Notes under the pieces: model-generated
Database searches by the model: none
The model's input: the letters and a program-made list of their open reading frames with translations, nothing else
What the model was told of the DNA's origin: nothing
Position numbers and translations under genes: made by a program
Source of the DNA: QALR01 sp964466625
GTDB lineage: Bacteria > Bacillota > Clostridia > Oscillospirales > CAG-272
DNA length: 17,346 nt
Direction: 5' to 3'
Assembly (NCBI GenBank): GCA_964466625.1
Contig: CAYXQF010000041.1
Location: 1 to 17,346, forward strand
Part shown: in pieces, positions 6,239 to 12,839 of the stretch
Layout: every line of letters starts with the position of its first letter
Position numbering within the stretch: position 1 is the stretch's first letter

Positions 6239-8434
6239 ATGAAAAGGACAATGTATATAGATCCCATCATCGGCACTGTCGGTGATGAAAAGAAAACGAG
6301 CATTCACGGCGGCGGAAAAACACACCCCGGCGCGTGCTATCCGTTCGGCATGGTACAGCTTTCGCCCGATACCACGACGCGCGGCGATAACGGCACGGGT
6401 TATAATTATTGTGACAGCACCATCGAGGGCTTCAGCTTCAATCACATGAGCGGCATCGGCTGGTACGGAGATCTTGGCAATCTGCAGATCATGCCCATCG
6501 TGGGGAAGACCGATCTTCGCAGCGGAAGTAACAGAGAAGTTCCGTTCCAAAAAGGGACGGTGGGCTGGAAATCTGCTTTTTGTCATGAAAATGAAACGGC
6601 AAGAGCGGGATATTATTCCGTTATGCTGGAAAGATACGGCATTTTTTGTGAATCGACGGTGTCCTGCCATGTGGGACAGTTGCGATTTACCTATCCCCAA
6701 AGTGCAGAAAGCGGCATCATTTTTAATTTTTCAAGACGTGTTGCAGGACGCTCAAACCGTCAGGAGATCGAGATCGATGGCAATATGATCTGCGGCTGTA
6801 TTACTTGTGACCATCATTTCGGCGGCTTTGGCAGAGGAAAAGGCGGGATCGACTATAAGCTGTTTTTCTGCTTGGCTGTGTCAAAGCCGTTTCGAAGTGC
6901 GCGCTTTTTTGAAAATGAGGAATTTTTGCAGACCGATGCGCAAAAGCTTGCAGGGGAAGATTTGCACCTGCTTCTTGATTTTGACACAGAAGAAAATGAA
7001 GAGGTCCTCATTCGTTGCGGCATTTCTTATACCGATCTTGACGGCGCAAAAAAGAATCTCGAAAAAGAATGTCCCGTTTTTGATTTTGACGGCATGGCGA
7101 AAAATGCCGATGCCGCTTGGGAAAAAGCTTTGGCATGCGCGCAGGTGGAGGGCGAGGATCAAACGGATCTTGTTCTTTTTTATACTTGCCTTTATCATAC
7201 GTTGCTTGATCCGCGCACCATGGTGGACGCGGACGGGAGATATCCCAGTGCCGACGGCGCGGTGTGGCATGCAGACTTCGTTTATCGTACGATGTTCAGC
7301 GGTTGGGACGTTTACCGAAGCGAATTTCCACTTTTGACGCTCCTCTCGCCACAGACCGTTTGCGACGAAGTGAATAGCCTTTTGCAGATCGCGCTTGCGA
7401 AAAATTCGTCTTTGCCAAAGTGGGAGCTGATGGGCATTGATTCGGGGTGCATGGTGGGCGATCCGGGTGTGATCGTCATGGCAGATGCTTATCTCAAGGG
7501 AATCCGAAATTTTGATATCGAAAAGGCGTATGATATCGCTTTTGCATCTGCGACAGCGGCAGATACGCTTTACGGGAAACCTTATCATAGCTTGCGTCCC
7601 AACACGAAACAATATCAAACCGATGCGTATGTGCCAAAGGATCTGAGCAGTACGCTGGAATTTTTGCTAGCGGATTATGCGATGGCAAAGCTTGCGCATG
7701 CACTTGGCAAAGAGGCAGATAAGCGATATTTTCTCGGCAGAGTGCAAAGCTACAAAAATAATTTCCATGAAACTTTGGGCTTCATGGCACCGCGAGATGA
7801 AAATGGGGAATTTCTTCCTGTCAAAGATCCGTATGATACCATCGGGTGTATGGAGAGCAATATCTATCAGCAATCCATGTTTGTGCCATACGATGTCGAA
7901 GGACTTGCCGCGCTTTTTGGAAAAGAGCGATTTGTGGCACTTTTGGAAACGCTTTTTGAAAAAGCGGATCTTGGCGCACTTTGGAATGAAAACTATAATC
8001 ACTCCAACGAACCGTGCCACAATCTGACGCATTATTTTTCGATTCTTGGGGCGCCTTGGCGCACGCAATACTGGACAAGACGTGTGCAAAAAGAAGCGTA
8101 TCGTCTTGGTGCGTTTGGTTTTTGCGGCAACGAAGACGTGGGACAGCTTTCGGCGTGGTATGTGCTTTCGGCACTTGGTTTTGCGCAGGTCTGCATGGGT
8201 GACGAGCGATATTATCTGAATACGCCGCTTTTCCGATCGGCAACGATCAGCCTTGACAGAAACTACCACGCGTGCGATATTTCGGATCACTTTTCCATCG
8301 AATGTGATAAAGATCCGCTCTGCTATCCCTATATCGAGAAAATATTCTTAAACGGAAAACAGATCGACCGTGATTATCTCACCTATCGGGAGATCACAAA
8401 CGGTGGTGTTTTACAAATCATTCTGAAAGCATAA
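6239..8434 (+). CDS. GH92 family alpha-mannosidase, cytoplasmic
   Basis: A 731-aa full-length GH92 glycoside hydrolase (calcium-dependent exo-alpha-mannosidase family). Signature blocks, in order: YIDPIIGT and HPGACYPFGMVQLSPDT at the N-terminus, GFSFNHMSGIG, an SGWDVYRSEFPLLTLLSP segment (family SxWDTYR), MESNIYQQSMFVPYDVEGL with E539 (family EGNxWQY, the likely catalytic acid), HSNEPCHN with E591, and GNEDVGQLSAWYVLSALGF with D633 (likely base). The start at 6239 has GGAG about 10 nt upstream and begins just before the conserved domain; the open frame to 6206 overlaps the -10. No signal peptide is present, whereas many GH92 enzymes of Bacteroides are exported. Removal of alpha-mannose from imported N-glycan fragments is the likely role. 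Linkage specificity cannot be read from sequence. It has its own promoter and terminator. Confidence 0.92.
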   Translation: MKRTMYIDPIIGTVGDEKKTSIHGGGKTHPGACYPFGMVQLSPDTTTRGDNGTGYNYCDSTIEGFSFNHMSGIGWYGDLGNLQIMPIVGKTDLRSGSNREVPFQKGTVGWKSAFCHENETARAGYYSVMLERYGIFCESTVSCHVGQLRFTYPQSAESGIIFNFSRRVAGRSNRQEIEIDGNMICGCITCDHHFGGFGRGKGGIDYKLFFCLAVSKPFRSARFFENEEFLQTDAQKLAGEDLHLLLDFDTEENEEVLIRCGISYTDLDGAKKNLEKECPVFDFDGMAKNADAAWEKALACAQVEGEDQTDLVLFYTCLYHTLLDPRTMVDADGRYPSADGAVWHADFVYRTMFSGWDVYRSEFPLLTLLSPQTVCDEVNSLLQIALAKNSSLPKWELMGIDSGCMVGDPGVIVMADAYLKGIRNFDIEKAYDIAFASATAADTLYGKPYHSLRPNTKQYQTDAYVPKDLSSTLEFLLADYAMAKLAHALGKEADKRYFLGRVQSYKNNFHETLGFMAPRDENGEFLPVKDPYDTIGCMESNIYQQSMFVPYDVEGLAALFGKERFVALLETLFEKADLGALWNENYNHSNEPCHNLTHYFSILGAPWRTQYWTRRVQKEAYRLGAFGFCGNEDVGQLSAWYVLSALGFAQVCMGDERYYLNTPLFRSATISLDRNYHACDISDHFSIECDKDPLCYPYIEKIFLNGKQIDRDYLTYREITNGGVLQIILKA

Positions 8435-8439
8435 AAATA

Positions 8440-8471
8440 GAAAAGCTGAACCTAATAAGGTTCAGCTTTTC
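8440..8471. terminator. Bidirectional terminator with GCTGAACC arms (copy 2)
   Basis: A 13-bp perfect stem, AAAAGCTGAACCT (8441-8453) with AGGTTCAGCTTTT (8458-8470), has loop AATA. It separates the GH92 gene from the convergent fucosidase/phosphoesterase unit. Confidence 0.88.
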
Positions 8472-8869
8472 TTATGTAATCTCAAATAAATGTGCGGTAC
8501 CTTTGAAAAGACCGTCCGTCATGTAGTGGAGTTTGCCGTCGATCTCATGCACCTCTTCACGATGACCGTGACCGCCAACCGTTGCGATCACGTTGGGATC
8601 ATGCAAAAGCATGTCAATGGCATCTCCCGTGCAAACGAGAAGCGCACCTTCTTTTTGGCAAACGCAATCGCATCGAGAAAATATTCTTCCGGGGTTTTCG
8701 GTGGGAAGTTTCCTTCCTTTTTAAAAACTTCCTCTCTTCTTTTCATCAATCTGTGATGCTCGGGCGTGTCTTTTTCGTTGGCTTTTGTGATATGCACGTC
8801 AGTGACGTGCAAAATTTTGACAGGCTTTTCAAGGCCTACGTGGATTTTTGTATATGTGATGTTTTCCAT
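8472..8869 (-). pseudogene. Decayed metallophosphoesterase gene (frameshift plus internal deletion)
   Basis: The start is intact: ATG 8869 with AAGGAG 7 nt upstream. The first 75 or so residues match the N-terminus of calcineurin-like phosphoesterases (KILHVTDVHI, with the D-x-H metal motif, and FLDAIAFAKK). The reading frame then breaks at an A5 tract near 8655. One extra A would restore KKEGALLVCTGDAIDM, which contains the GDxxD metal motif. Straight after this, the sequence jumps to a C-terminal part, NVIATVGGHGHREEVHEIDG (the G-H-x-H motif), ending at TAA 8472. The central region with the GNH motif, more than 100 residues in the family, is missing. The open frame alone would end at 8588 after 93 aa. 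It lies 22 nt after the fucosidase gene as the second gene of that operon. I judge it non-functional; a sequencing error could explain the frameshift but not the deletion. Confidence 0.8.
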
Positions 8870-8891
8870 GAGATATCTCCTTAAAGGAGTG

Positions 8892-9905
8892 TTATTTTTC
8901 AGCAGCAGCTAAGAGCACTTCCTGGCAGAAGGAAGGGATTCTTCCCAGTCCGTCAGGGCCGACGTTCAGCAGATAGTTGATGCCGAAATCATTCAGCTTT
9001 TTGCGTCTTGCGATGACCTGCTCGGCAGTGATCCATTTCTGATCATAATATTTGAAAGACCATGAGCTGTTCATCGTTCCTGCCGTTTCGTAAAGTCCGT
9101 AAGGAGAATATTTGAAGCCGGCAATGCTGTTCATGTCTGCCTCGTCAAATTTCATATCCTTGGGCAATTCCTTCGGATATTCGTTATCCCCCAGAGAAAC
9201 GTAGTCATAAGCACCGTTGCCGATGCGCGAATTGATCAGACAATTCGGCTGAATCTCCTTGACAAGATGATTGAGCTCCAAGCTCTGTTCTTTTGTGATG
9301 GTGTGAGGAACATCAAACCATATCAGACAAAGATCGCCGTAATTTTTGAGCAATTCTTCTACCTGCGGTTTGATTTTTTCCTTGAAGCAGATGGAAAAAT
9401 CTTTTTTCGCTCTGTCGGGAAAGTCCCAACTGTTGTCCCAGGAAACACCTGCGCAATCCTCAAAGCGATCGTAACCGCCGCCGTGCTCGTGATGCCAGTC
9501 CAGCTCCTGCGAATAATAAAGTCCGAATTTCAGACCGTATTTATAACAAGCTTCCGCAAGCTCGCCAACGACGTCACGACCAAATGCCGTCGCATCGACC
9601 ACGTTGAATTTATCTACTTTAGAATGATACATGGCAAAGCCGTCGTGATGCTTGGACGTGAACACAAAATATTTCATGCCACTGTCTTTGGCGAGTTTTA
9701 TCCATTCATCTGCGTTAAAATAGATCGGATTAAAGCTTTTTGCCAGCAATTCGTATTCTTCATTTGGGATCGCTGCACTGCTTTGTATCCATTCCGCATA
9801 AGTTTTTGCGCGTTTTCCGCGATATTCACCTGCGAGCAGAGAATAAAGTCCCCAGTGTGCCATCATACCGTATTTTGCTTCCTTAAACCATTTGATGTTA
9901 TCCAT
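8892..9905 (-). CDS. GH29 family alpha-L-fucosidase
   Basis: A 337-aa GH29 catalytic domain that hydrolyses alpha-L-fucosides with retention. Blocks seen: WFKEAKYGMMAHWGLYS at the N-terminus, FVFTSKHHDGFAMYHSK, LKFGLYYSQELDWHH, LIWFDVP with D198 (the nucleophile position) and YETAGTMNSSWSF with E273 (acid/base candidate), then LLNVGPDGLGRIP. It is shorter than the usual 430-480 aa and lacks the C-terminal beta-sandwich domain. No signal peptide, so cytoplasmic. Start ATG 9905 has AAGGAG about 6 nt upstream; an in-frame TTG at 9926 precedes that ribosome site and is rejected. The phosphoesterase remnant follows 22 nt downstream on the same strand. Confidence 0.93.
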   Translation of the reverse strand: MDNIKWFKEAKYGMMAHWGLYSLLAGEYRGKRAKTYAEWIQSSAAIPNEEYELLAKSFNPIYFNADEWIKLAKDSGMKYFVFTSKHHDGFAMYHSKVDKFNVVDATAFGRDVVGELAEACYKYGLKFGLYYSQELDWHHEHGGGYDRFEDCAGVSWDNSWDFPDRAKKDFSICFKEKIKPQVEELLKNYGDLCLIWFDVPHTITKEQSLELNHLVKEIQPNCLINSRIGNGAYDYVSLGDNEYPKELPKDMKFDEADMNSIAGFKYSPYGLYETAGTMNSSWSFKYYDQKWITAEQVIARRKKLNDFGINYLLNVGPDGLGRIPSFCQEVLLAAAEK

Positions 9906-9943
9906 AGCGTGCTCCTTTTTGCGCAATGTATTTTTGCAAATCC

Positions 9944-9973
9944 ATTATAACACATATATGATATTTTTGACAA
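9944..9973 (-). promoter_or_regulatory. Promoter of the fucosidase gene
   Basis: On the minus strand: TTGTCA, an 18-bp spacer ending in TGT (extended -10) and a perfect TATAAT, about 40 bp before the start codon. Further upstream, CAAAAT (9985-9990) and ATTTTG (9998-10003) form a small inverted repeat of unknown meaning. Confidence 0.75.
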
Positions 9974-10056
9974 CACAAAAAATCCAAAATGTATTTGATT
10001 TTGTATGCCGTGACGTGTATTTATATAAAATAAATTTATTTTTCTTGAGATTTTAA

Positions 10057-10085
10057 TTGACAAATTCGCGAATTTGTGGTACAAT
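10057..10085 (+). promoter_or_regulatory. Promoter of the ygbA-like operon
   Basis: A perfect TTGACA (10057-10062), a 17-bp spacer and TACAAT (10080-10085). The spacer is almost wholly occupied by an 18-bp palindrome. The transcript would have a leader of about 170 nt before the start at 10264. Confidence 0.8.
10060..10077. promoter_or_regulatory. 18-bp perfect palindrome between -35 and -10: candidate repressor operator
   Basis: ACAAATTCGCGAATTTGT equals its own reverse complement over all 18 bases. It covers the end of the -35 box and most of the spacer, so a dimer bound here would block RNA polymerase. I do not recognise it as an NsrR, PerR, Rex or HcpR site. Confidence 0.65.
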
Positions 10086-10156
10086 TAGGTTAGTGGGTGC
10101 TAACCGTTGCGAGGCGTATCCATTTTCTTAAGCACGGTGGTTAGTTGATGCTAACT
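10085..10156 (+). repeat. Duplicated GGTTAG-N6-CTAAC inverted repeats in the ygbA-like leader
   Basis: GGTTAGTGGGTGCTAACC (10088-10105) and GGTTAGTTGATGCTAACT (10139-10156) share arms and spacer length and start 51 bp apart. The first directly follows the -10, where the sequence reads TTAGGTTAG (10085-10093), like a DtxR/IdeR-family half-site. They may be protein sites or RNA hairpins; the role is unknown. The rest of the leader (10157-10250) shows nothing I can name. Confidence 0.5.
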
Positions 10157-10263
10157 TTCGCTTGGTACGATTTTGATATTTACATGGATAAAAATGAAAG
10201 GCTTTGTTTAGCGGTGCGGCAAGTGAAAGGCTGCTCTCGCTGTCAATCGTGGAGGAAAAATAG

Positions 10264-10617
10264 ATGCGAAAAGAAAAAACGGAATCCAAGCGTGAACGTG
10301 AAAAACGCACGGTAGCCTTGATGATACGGCTCTATTGCAAGAAAAAGCACGGAACAAGAAAAGGTCTGTGCGCTGATTGCGAAGAGCTGACGCGATATGC
10401 AATGATGCGAAGTGATAAATGTCCTTTTATGGAAACAAAAACTTTTTGCTCCAATTGCAGAGTGCATTGCTATAAGCCTGAAATGAGAGAAAAGATCAGA
10501 GAAGTCATGCGTTTTGCAGGTCCTCGCATGATATTCAAACGACCGATTATGGCGATCCGTCACGTAGTGGAAAGCAAAAATGAAAAAAGAAGAATGGAGA
10601 AAAAATATGAAAATTAA
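10264..10617 (+). CDS. YgbA-family (nitrous oxide-stimulated promoter family) protein
   Basis: A 117-aa small cytoplasmic protein matching the YgbA_NO family (PF11756). It shows MIRLYCKKKHG, LCADCEELTRYAMMR, KCPF, and KTFCSNCRVHCYKPEMREKIREVMRFAGPRM. Seven cysteines (C25, C36, C39, C53, C62, C65, C69) suggest metal or Fe-S binding. In E. coli the relative is induced by nitrosative stress through NsrR, and its biochemical role is unclear. The start at 10264 has GGAGG 8 nt upstream. The next gene begins inside its last codons, so the two form an operon. A perfect palindrome in its promoter suggests tight control. Confidence 0.88.
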   Translation: MRKEKTESKREREKRTVALMIRLYCKKKHGTRKGLCADCEELTRYAMMRSDKCPFMETKTFCSNCRVHCYKPEMREKIREVMRFAGPRMIFKRPIMAIRHVVESKNEKRRMEKKYEN

Positions 10618-11041
10618 AAAGATACTTTGGCTTATTCTTGGTTGTTTGGGGGTAGGGCTTGGCGCCGTTGGCGCCGTGCTTCCCATGTTGCCCGCATTTC
10701 CGTTTTTGCTTCTTGCGGCGTTCAGTTTTGCCAGAAGCTCCGAGAAATTGCATACTTGGTTTGTAGGCACGAAACTTTATAAGAAAAATTTGGAAAGCTA
10801 CGTTGCCGGAAGAGGTATGACTTGGGCGGCAAAACTTCGTATTATGATCACCGTGACGATCTTGATGGGCATTGGCTTTACTATAATGCTGATGAAAGAG
10901 ATCTTCATTCCTTGTAATATTCTTTTTTGCGTATGGGTGTTCCATATTCTTTATTTTATCTTCGGTGTTAAAAAGTATCAGCCGAAAGAAGAAAGTAAGG
11001 AAAAGACAGAATGCACGCGTAACAATGTCATGAAAGCATAA
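10607..11041 (+). CDS. DUF454 / YbaN-family inner-membrane protein
   Basis: A 144-aa membrane protein. Hydrophobic segments are about residues 5-25 and 28-42 (LGCLGVGLGAVGAVLPMLPAFPFLLLAA, split by the family's PMLPAFPF turn) and about 75-118 as a further pair. The block FARSSEKLHTWFVGTKLYKKNLESY is typical of DUF454 (YbaN). Function unknown. ATG 10607 has GGAG 7 nt upstream, giving an 11-nt overlap with the preceding gene. An in-frame ATG at 10580 would lengthen it by 9 residues but lacks a ribosome site. The charged tail is Lys/Glu-rich. Co-transcription with a YgbA-like gene points to a role in nitrosative or metal stress, by inference only. Confidence 0.87.
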   Translation: MKIKKILWLILGCLGVGLGAVGAVLPMLPAFPFLLLAAFSFARSSEKLHTWFVGTKLYKKNLESYVAGRGMTWAAKLRIMITVTILMGIGFTIMLMKEIFIPCNILFCVWVFHILYFIFGVKKYQPKEESKEKTECTRNNVMKA

Positions 11042-11046
11042 ATATG

Positions 11047-11080
11047 AAAAAGGCTGAACTACATGGGTTCAGCCTTTGTT
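11047..11080. terminator. Bidirectional terminator with GGCTGAAC arms (copy 3)
   Basis: A 9-bp stem, AGGCTGAAC (11051-11059) with GTTCAGCCT (11067-11075), is extended by a T-G pair and flanked by A4 and TTTG. It lies between two convergent genes. Confidence 0.82.
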
Positions 11081-11088
11081 TGTGTTGC

Positions 11089-12141
11089 TTATTTTTTCAC
11101 TCTGACGTTCATGTGCATGACGTTGACTTTATTGCCTTGATAACTATCAGAATACTGTACCAAAAGGAAATTGCCGTTTTCGTCAGTCAGATTCAAGTTG
11201 TTGGAATAGAACGCGCTAACTTTTTCTTTACAAACGAGCATTTCGCCCTTGTCCCAATGATAGCCGTCCGGAGAAGTATAGAAAACGAAGCCTTTGACAT
11301 CACCTGCTCTGCCATGCAGAACGTATACGCCGTCAATGAGTCCCACTTGAGGGTTGCGAATTCCTTTTTCGAGATAACAAGGTTCAACCACGGTCCATGT
11401 CTTTCCGCAGTCATAGCTTATTGCGTGGTCCATTTCGCTTTCTTTGTTTACATTGTATGCATAGGCATGAAGCACGTTTTTCTCATCAAAAAGGATAGCG
11501 CCATAGCCTCTGCCGAAGGGCTCGATCGGAATGACGGAAAGCTCTTCAAAGCTTTCGCCGTTATTTTCGCTGACGTAGATTCTGTATACGTGCTCATCGG
11601 TTTCGCCTGTAAAATGCTCGTTGCAAAGATGCAAAACGTAAATTTTTCCGTCATGATAAAGCGCATCGTAGCTTCTTCCGCGATAAGGGGAATATTCCTT
11701 CGGCTCGCTCCATGTTTTGCCGAAGTCTTCGCTTACGATGTAAGTCGGCGTTGCCCACGGTTCACAGCAATATTTGTGTGTTGCATCATTTCTCAGACAA
11801 AATGCCACGATTTTACCATCGTCTGTTGTGACCGCTTTTTCAACCGAAATATAGTAGATCGCATCTAAAAAGCTATCAAAAGAATATGGAAGCGTATAAA
11901 AATCAGAATACGTCTTGCCTGCATCTTCGGAAATGCGATATTCCACCCAGCCGCAAGGAACATGTCCGTCGATTCTGAGTGCGGAACAGTTCGAGTTGAA
12001 GTCGATAAAGCAACCGGGCTTAAATTCTGTCATCGCATGTGTCATGTGACCGCTTCTTTTTCTTGCCTCATTATCTACGAATACTGTCGGTTGTTCCAAC
12101 TCCACGGTATAACCGTCGCGCTCCAATGTTTTAAAAATCAT
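11089..12141 (-). CDS. Sialidase-fold (BNR/Asp-box) protein, paralogue of the protein at 1456-2523
   Basis: A 350-aa protein with the same blocks as the protein at 1456-2523, in the same order: SGHMTHAM, NSNCS, GWVEYR, EKAVTT, GRSYDAL, KGIRNPQV, YVLHGRAG, DGYHWDKG and FYSNNL. Asp boxes are visible as SEDAGKTY, SEDFGKTW, SENNGESF, SYDCGKTW and SPDGYHW. No signal peptide or RIP motif is seen. Start ATG 12141 has AAGGAG 8 nt upstream; the open frame to 12210 lacks such a site. A weak candidate promoter on the minus strand (TTGAAT-17-TAAGAT) lies about 40-70 bp upstream. Likely a cytoplasmic glycan-active enzyme; substrate unknown. The shared motifs point to a conserved active site rather than mere repeat similarity. 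Confidence 0.82.
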   Translation of the reverse strand: MIFKTLERDGYTVELEQPTVFVDNEARKRSGHMTHAMTEFKPGCFIDFNSNCSALRIDGHVPCGWVEYRISEDAGKTYSDFYTLPYSFDSFLDAIYYISVEKAVTTDDGKIVAFCLRNDATHKYCCEPWATPTYIVSEDFGKTWSEPKEYSPYRGRSYDALYHDGKIYVLHLCNEHFTGETDEHVYRIYVSENNGESFEELSVIPIEPFGRGYGAILFDEKNVLHAYAYNVNKESEMDHAISYDCGKTWTVVEPCYLEKGIRNPQVGLIDGVYVLHGRAGDVKGFVFYTSPDGYHWDKGEMLVCKEKVSAFYSNNLNLTDENGNFLLVQYSDSYQGNKVNVMHMNVRVKK

Positions 12142-12245
12142 AAGCGTAACTCCTTTTTGAAAATTCATTCCTATTAAAAATATCTTATCATATCTGTCAG
12201 GTAAATTCAAGATTTTGACAATATTTTTCTTTTGAGGATTTAATG

Positions 12246-12277
12246 AAAAGGCTGAACCGTGAGGTTCAGCCTTTTTT
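12246..12277 (-). terminator. Terminator with GGCTGAACC arms (copy 4)
   Basis: A 13-bp stem, AAAAGGCTGAACC (12246-12258) with GGTTCAGCCTTTT (12263-12275), has loop GTGA and lies 3 nt after the stop of the small Asn-rich gene. It lies upstream of the sialidase-like gene on the same strand and so insulates it. Confidence 0.88.
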
Positions 12278-12279
12278 CT

Positions 12280-12501
12280 TTAGTCATCGTATTCAATATA
12301 GTCAGGTGCCCAGTCAGGCCAAAGTTGTTTGTGTCTTTTGGCTTTGTTGTGTTGTTGTTGATGTGTTTTGTTTTTTGAATTCAATTGATTGGAATGATTG
12401 CTGATGCTTGCGTGGTAGGCTTTGTTGTTGGGATTGTTTTGATTTGCCCAATTATTCAATTGCTCTTGGGAATGTGTTTTGCTTGAAATTTTTTTGCTCA
12501 T
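12280..12501 (-). CDS. Small Asn/Gln-rich protein of unknown function
   Basis: A 73-aa, strongly hydrophilic protein: MSKKISSKTHSQEQLNNWAN, then NQNNPNNKAYHAS, HSNQLNSKNKTHQQQHNK, and an acidic/aromatic end, WPDWAPDYIEYDD. Two imperfect copies of an N-Q-x-N-x-x-N-K unit are visible. No membrane segment or signal peptide is present. ATG 12501 has AAAGGAG 7 nt upstream, which makes it more credible than the open frame to 12597. It has its own promoter, a 5' hairpin and a dedicated terminator, all supporting a real gene. I recall similar small Asn-rich proteins in Clostridia but no function. Confidence 0.75.
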   Translation of the reverse strand: MSKKISSKTHSQEQLNNWANQNNPNNKAYHASISNHSNQLNSKNKTHQQQHNKAKRHKQLWPDWAPDYIEYDD

Positions 12502-12521
12502 AGCGTTCTCCTTTCTAAACC

Positions 12522-12559
12522 AAAAAATATCCGTGCAATTGTTTTGATGTGCACGGATA
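12522..12559 (-). promoter_or_regulatory. 5'-leader hairpin with T6 tail (possible attenuator)
   Basis: A 10-bp perfect stem (TATCCGTGCA 12528-12537 with TGCACGGATA 12550-12559) has a 12-nt loop and, on the minus strand, is followed by TTTTTT (12522-12527). It would form within the first 40 nt of the small gene's transcript and 21 nt before the start codon. It may be an attenuator, a stabilising 5' hairpin or a leftover terminator. Confidence 0.55.
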
Positions 12560-12567
12560 AATATACG

Positions 12568-12597
12568 ATTATATTTATATCGCTTTACACGCATCAA
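12568..12597 (-). promoter_or_regulatory. Promoter of the small Asn-rich gene
   Basis: On the minus strand: TTGATG, an 18-bp spacer and a perfect TATAAT. The predicted start of transcription is near 12561. Confidence 0.6.
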
Positions 12598-12625
12598 AAC
12601 AAAACCAATGGATAAACATTGGTTT
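12594..12625 (-). terminator. Terminator-like hairpin ending the candidate RNA
   Basis: A 9-bp perfect stem (AAACCAATG 12602-12610 with CATTGGTTT 12617-12625) has a 6-nt loop and is followed on the minus strand by the T-rich tail TTTTGTTTTG. Confidence 0.6.
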
Positions 12626-12833
12626 GTAATATGGTGTAAAGCAATGAAAAAATAAGGGATCTACTATAAGACCTCGCAATTACTTTTTTGAACTTATAAC
12701 GAGAATTTGATTAAGTACAATATTTTCATTGATTCACAAAATTTGAATCTGTTACCAAGATTTTTTGGACAATTTTTATAAATCTCGTATAATAAATAAA
12801 TTGTGCGAAAAATTTATAAGATAACATCTTCTA
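12594..12833 (-). ncRNA. Candidate structured non-coding RNA, unidentified
   Basis: This stretch of about 240 bp has no plausible gene, but it has its own promoter (12840-12868) and its own terminator-like hairpin (12602-12625) on the minus strand. Inside it, 12694-12708 can pair with 12780-12792 through 13 base pairs with two single-base bulges. That stem encloses a second perfect hairpin, GATTCA (12731-12736) with TGAATC (12744-12749). Size and shape would suit a 6S-like or other regulatory RNA, but I do not recognise the family. The region is AT-rich, so some pairing could be chance. Confidence 0.4.
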
Positions 12834-12839
12834 TTATAA

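Noticed and set aside
8588..8869. Programmed -1 frameshift at the AAAAAG tract of the phosphoesterase gene
   Set aside because: The heptamer is C AAA AAG rather than A AAA AAG, and the frame reached lacks the central third of the enzyme, so decay is more likely than recoding.
9267..9950. Plus-strand open frame of 227 codons opposite the fucosidase gene
   Set aside because: No ribosome site or recognisable domain; GH29 motifs on the minus strand explain the region.
10148..10315. 55-codon open frame in the leader of the YgbA-like gene, with a C-x-x-C motif
   Set aside because: No ribosome site; the start lies inside a repeat, and it runs into the next gene in another frame.
11044..11868. Plus-strand open frame of 274 codons opposite the second sialidase-like paralogue
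   Set aside because: It starts inside a terminator; the minus strand has the conserved protein.
12765..12793. Plus-strand TTGGAC-17-TATAAT, a possible promoter inside the candidate RNA region
   Set aside because: The -35 is poor and nothing follows on the plus strand; perfect TATAAT strings are expected by chance in such AT-rich DNA.
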